Source: DSBG01 sp049975365
GTDB lineage: Bacteria; Desulfobacterota; Desulfomonilia; UBA1062
NCBI GenBank assembly: GCA_049975365.1
Contig: JBNGDS010000002.1
Location: 1-64,000, forward strand
Direction of reading: 5' to 3'
Length of the DNA stretch: 64,000 nt
The position numbers and the translations under genes are program-made. Shown here piece by piece: positions 62,216-64,000 of this stretch (position 1 is the first letter of the stretch; each line of letters starts with the position of its first letter). The notes under the pieces were generated by a model that saw nothing but the letters and a program-made list of their open reading frames with translations, did no database searches and was not told the origin of the DNA.

Positions 62216-62325
62216 TGCTACAGAAAAAGCTCTGCTCAAGGCGAGATGATGCGACCAATCGTTGGGGGCATCGCTTAGAGAATACATTGGAGACGATGAG
62301 TCAACACGTGGTACAAAGGAAGGCA

Positions 62326-63138
62326 ATGCAGGCTGTACAGGTAGCAACAGTATCCATTGGCAGGGGGGATCTCGTGCTGATTGCCGGCCCGTGCGTGATC
62401 GAATCACGGGACCACGCGAGATTCCTGGCAGAAACACTGCAGGAGATCTCTGCACGCGCAGGGGTCCCCTTTATCTTCAAGGCGTCGTTCGACAAGGCGA
62501 ACCGCTCCTCCATCGATTCGTACCGTGGCCCCGGCCTGGAAAAAGGACTGGAGATCCTCTCCGGCATCAGGCAGGAATTCGGCCTGCCCGTCACCTCGGA
62601 TATCCACGATCCCGAACAGGCCCGGCCGGCATCACAGGCCCTGGATCTCATTCAGATACCCGCTTTCCTGTGCAGGCAGACTGACATGCTTCTGGCTGCC
62701 GGGAAGACCGGCCTGCCAGTCAATATCAAGAAAGGGCAGTTCATGGCGCCATGGGACATGGCAAACGTGATCAAGAAAATCGAAAGCACGGGGAACCATG
62801 GGATCATCGTCACCGAGCGGGGGACCTCCTTCGGATACAACAATCTCGTATGCGACATGAGAAGCCTGGGAGTCATGCGATCCATGGGCAGGCCTGTCGT
62901 TCTCGATGTGACCCACAGTCTTCAACTCCCCGGCGGGAAGGGATCATCTTCCGATGGGAATCGGGAATTCATTGCCCCACTCGCCCGGGCAGGCGTGGCA
63001 TTCGGTGTGGATGCACTGTTCATGGAAGTTCACGACAACCCAGATGACGCATTGAGCGATGGGCCGAACTCCTTTCCCCTCAAGGATCTGGAGACACTCC
63101 TCGTTCAGCTGAAAGAAATCCATTCGGTGGTCCCATGA
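62326..63138 (+). CDS. kdsA: 3-deoxy-8-phosphooctulonate synthase (KDO-8-P synthase)
   Basis: 270 residues from ATG 62326 (AGGA 5 nt upstream); ATG 62296 is a weaker alternative. Condenses phosphoenolpyruvate with arabinose-5-phosphate for LPS inner core. Seen: VLIAGPCVIESRDHA, FKASFDKANRSSIDSYRGPGLEKGL, PVTSDIHDPEQA, IQIPAFLCRQTDMLLAAG, VNIKKGQFMAPWDMANV, TERGTSFGYNNLVCDMRSL, DVTHSLQLPGG. The TERG-x-SFGYN stretch is specific to KdsA. It overlaps kdsC by 4 bp. Confidence 0.97.
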   Translation: MQAVQVATVSIGRGDLVLIAGPCVIESRDHARFLAETLQEISARAGVPFIFKASFDKANRSSIDSYRGPGLEKGLEILSGIRQEFGLPVTSDIHDPEQARPASQALDLIQIPAFLCRQTDMLLAAGKTGLPVNIKKGQFMAPWDMANVIKKIESTGNHGIIVTERGTSFGYNNLVCDMRSLGVMRSMGRPVVLDVTHSLQLPGGKGSSSDGNREFIAPLARAGVAFGVDALFMEVHDNPDDALSDGPNSFPLKDLETLLVQLKEIHSVVP

Positions 63139-63638
63139 AAAAGATTTCCGTACTGGTTCTTGACGTCGATGGCGTGCTCACTGATTCCAGAGTCTACTAC
63201 ACGGACCAGGGATCCGAGATCAAGGCCTTCAACATCAAGGACGGCCACGGGCTGAAGCTTCTCATGAGGGCAGGGATCGAGGTGGCGCTCATTACCGGGA
63301 GAACATCCGAGGCGCTGCGTCACCGTGCAGCAGATCTCGGTATCCGCCATGTCACGCAGGGGGCCAAAGACAAGCGTGCTGCCCTTCAGGAACTCTCCCG
63401 GACCCTGGGAGTGGCCACGACCGACATGGCCTACATGGGCGATGATGTTGTGGATCTCCCTGCCATAGCACTGTGCGGAATGAGCTTTGCACCCTCAGAT
63501 GCTGTGGAAATGGTCAAAGAAAGGGTTGATGTCGTCACCTCGTTGCGGGGAGGCCACGGGGCAGTGAGAGAGGTCGTGGAATTCATCCTGAAGGAGCTCA
63601 ATCTCTTCGACTCGGTGATGGAGCGATATGTGGTATAA
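63135..63638 (+). CDS. kdsC: KDO-8-phosphate phosphatase KdsC
   Basis: 167-residue HAD-superfamily (subclass without cap) phosphatase: LVLDVDGVLTDSRVYYTDQGSEIKAFNIKDGHGLKLLMRAGI holds the DxD nucleophile and the KDGxG typical of KdsC, then LITGRTSEALRHRAADLGI, QGAKDKRAAL and MAYMGDDVVDLPAI. It hydrolyses KDO-8-P to KDO. ATGA overlap with kdsA; lptC starts within its last codons. Confidence 0.95.
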   Translation: MKKISVLVLDVDGVLTDSRVYYTDQGSEIKAFNIKDGHGLKLLMRAGIEVALITGRTSEALRHRAADLGIRHVTQGAKDKRAALQELSRTLGVATTDMAYMGDDVVDLPAIALCGMSFAPSDAVEMVKERVDVVTSLRGGHGAVREVVEFILKELNLFDSVMERYVV

Positions 63639-64000
63639 GTGGCTCACCATCCCGGCGGCAATCGCGGCTCTCTTTGTGCTGTTTTCAGGCCCGGAGAAAA
63701 CCACGACCACGGCGGACCAGGCCCCGGTACTCCGTCGCGCATCAAATGTTGTGCTGTTCGAGCATGCCGATGATGGATCTCGCTCCATTTCCATTTCCGC
63801 CCGGGAGGTGATGGAAAAGAGCGACAAAACTGCGTACCTGGCAGATTTTGACATCTCGAGTTCAACCGGTCTCCGTATCAGGGGCACGCACGCCCGGTAC
63901 AATTTCGAGCGTTCTCTTCTCGAGGTCGAGGGATTGGTGTCCGTTGAGACCACCGACGGAGTGGAGGGAACACTCAACGGCCTGAGCTGGGATCGTGAAG
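63628..64000 (+). CDS. lptC: LPS export periplasmic protein LptC (3' partial)
   Basis: 124 codons are visible; the frame is still open at the window end. ATG 63628 overlaps kdsC by 11 bp. A single membrane anchor (WYKWLTIPAAIAALFVLFSG) is followed by OstA/LptC-type jelly-roll strands (SNVVLFEHADDGSRSISISA, LRIRGTHARYNFERSLLEVEGLVSVETTDG). LptC links the LptBFG transporter to the LptA bridge. The kdsA-kdsC-lptC order is the common one and predicts lptA and lptB beyond the window. Confidence 0.85.
   Translation, partial: MWYKWLTIPAAIAALFVLFSGPEKTTTTADQAPVLRRASNVVLFEHADDGSRSISISAREVMEKSDKTAYLADFDISSSTGLRIRGTHARYNFERSLLEVEGLVSVETTDGVEGTLNGLSWDRE

Noticed and set aside
1..64000. CRISPR arrays, insertion sequences, prophage or integrase genes
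   Set aside because: No regularly spaced repeats, transposase or phage-like genes were found on reading both strands.

Overview
The window looks like chromosome of a Gram-negative, flagellated bacterium, most plausibly a deltaproteobacterium (Desulfobacterota). The evidence is LPS genes (lpxC, kdsA, kdsC, lptC), a PEP-CTERM/PrsK-PrsR system, an NtrY-NtrX pair, FdhD and FdhE, FlhF/FlhG flagellar control, and the RtcB-archease pair. This placement is inferred from gene content and family resemblance. Coding density is high, genes often overlap, and I see no phage, insertion sequence, CRISPR array or clear pseudogene.

Layout. 1-4555: end of rlmB, fdhD-thioesterase, and a large secreted propeller/barrel protein. 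4556-9487: a PEP-CTERM protein with a sigma-54 promoter, diverging from prsK-prsR. 9526-12354: two coiled-coil proteins, an orphan MerR-ParA ATPase and a HEAT-repeat protein. 12452-21845: priA, a 41-codon ORF, two tRNA-Ser genes beside serS, an AsmA-like protein, hflX and a NusG-like factor. 21918-26886: ftsE-ftsX-envC-ctpA-yibQ, a cell-separation operon. 27048-38687: an XRE regulator, then flhB-flhA-flhF-flhG-fliA-cheY-fliL-HEAT-HDOD-cheR-response regulator. 38701-46772: lpxC-ntrY-ntrX-radical SAM-radC-rmuC on the minus strand. 47024-51764: tatA-tatC, fdhE and a BtuFCD-type ABC transporter. 51843-56565: greA, rplY, archease-rtcB, rph-rdgB. 56698-64000: two GT-C-type membrane proteins, an aminotransferase, ssb, and kdsA-kdsC-lptC running off the window.

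Most notable points. (1) hflX has no ATG, GTG or TTG that would give the conserved N-terminus; an AUA codon with an ideal Shine-Dalgarno stands where the start should be. (2) Several genes lacking a Shine-Dalgarno (serS, the nusG-like gene, tatA, fdhE, and less surely lpxC, fdhD and the 2054 gene) have promoter-like hexamers with 17-nt spacing whose -10 lies only 7-11 nt before the start codon, suggesting habitual leaderless mRNAs. (3) The PEP-CTERM gene carries an exactly spaced -24/-12 promoter, and two TGTAAA-N6-CGAC boxes sit between it and prsK. (4) The greA leader holds a promoter followed at once by an intrinsic terminator. (5) FdhD lacks both cysteines of its usual sulfur-transfer motif. 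(6) Two HEAT-repeat proteins occur in regulatory operons, one with an orphan ParA and one inside the flagellar/chemosensory operon.
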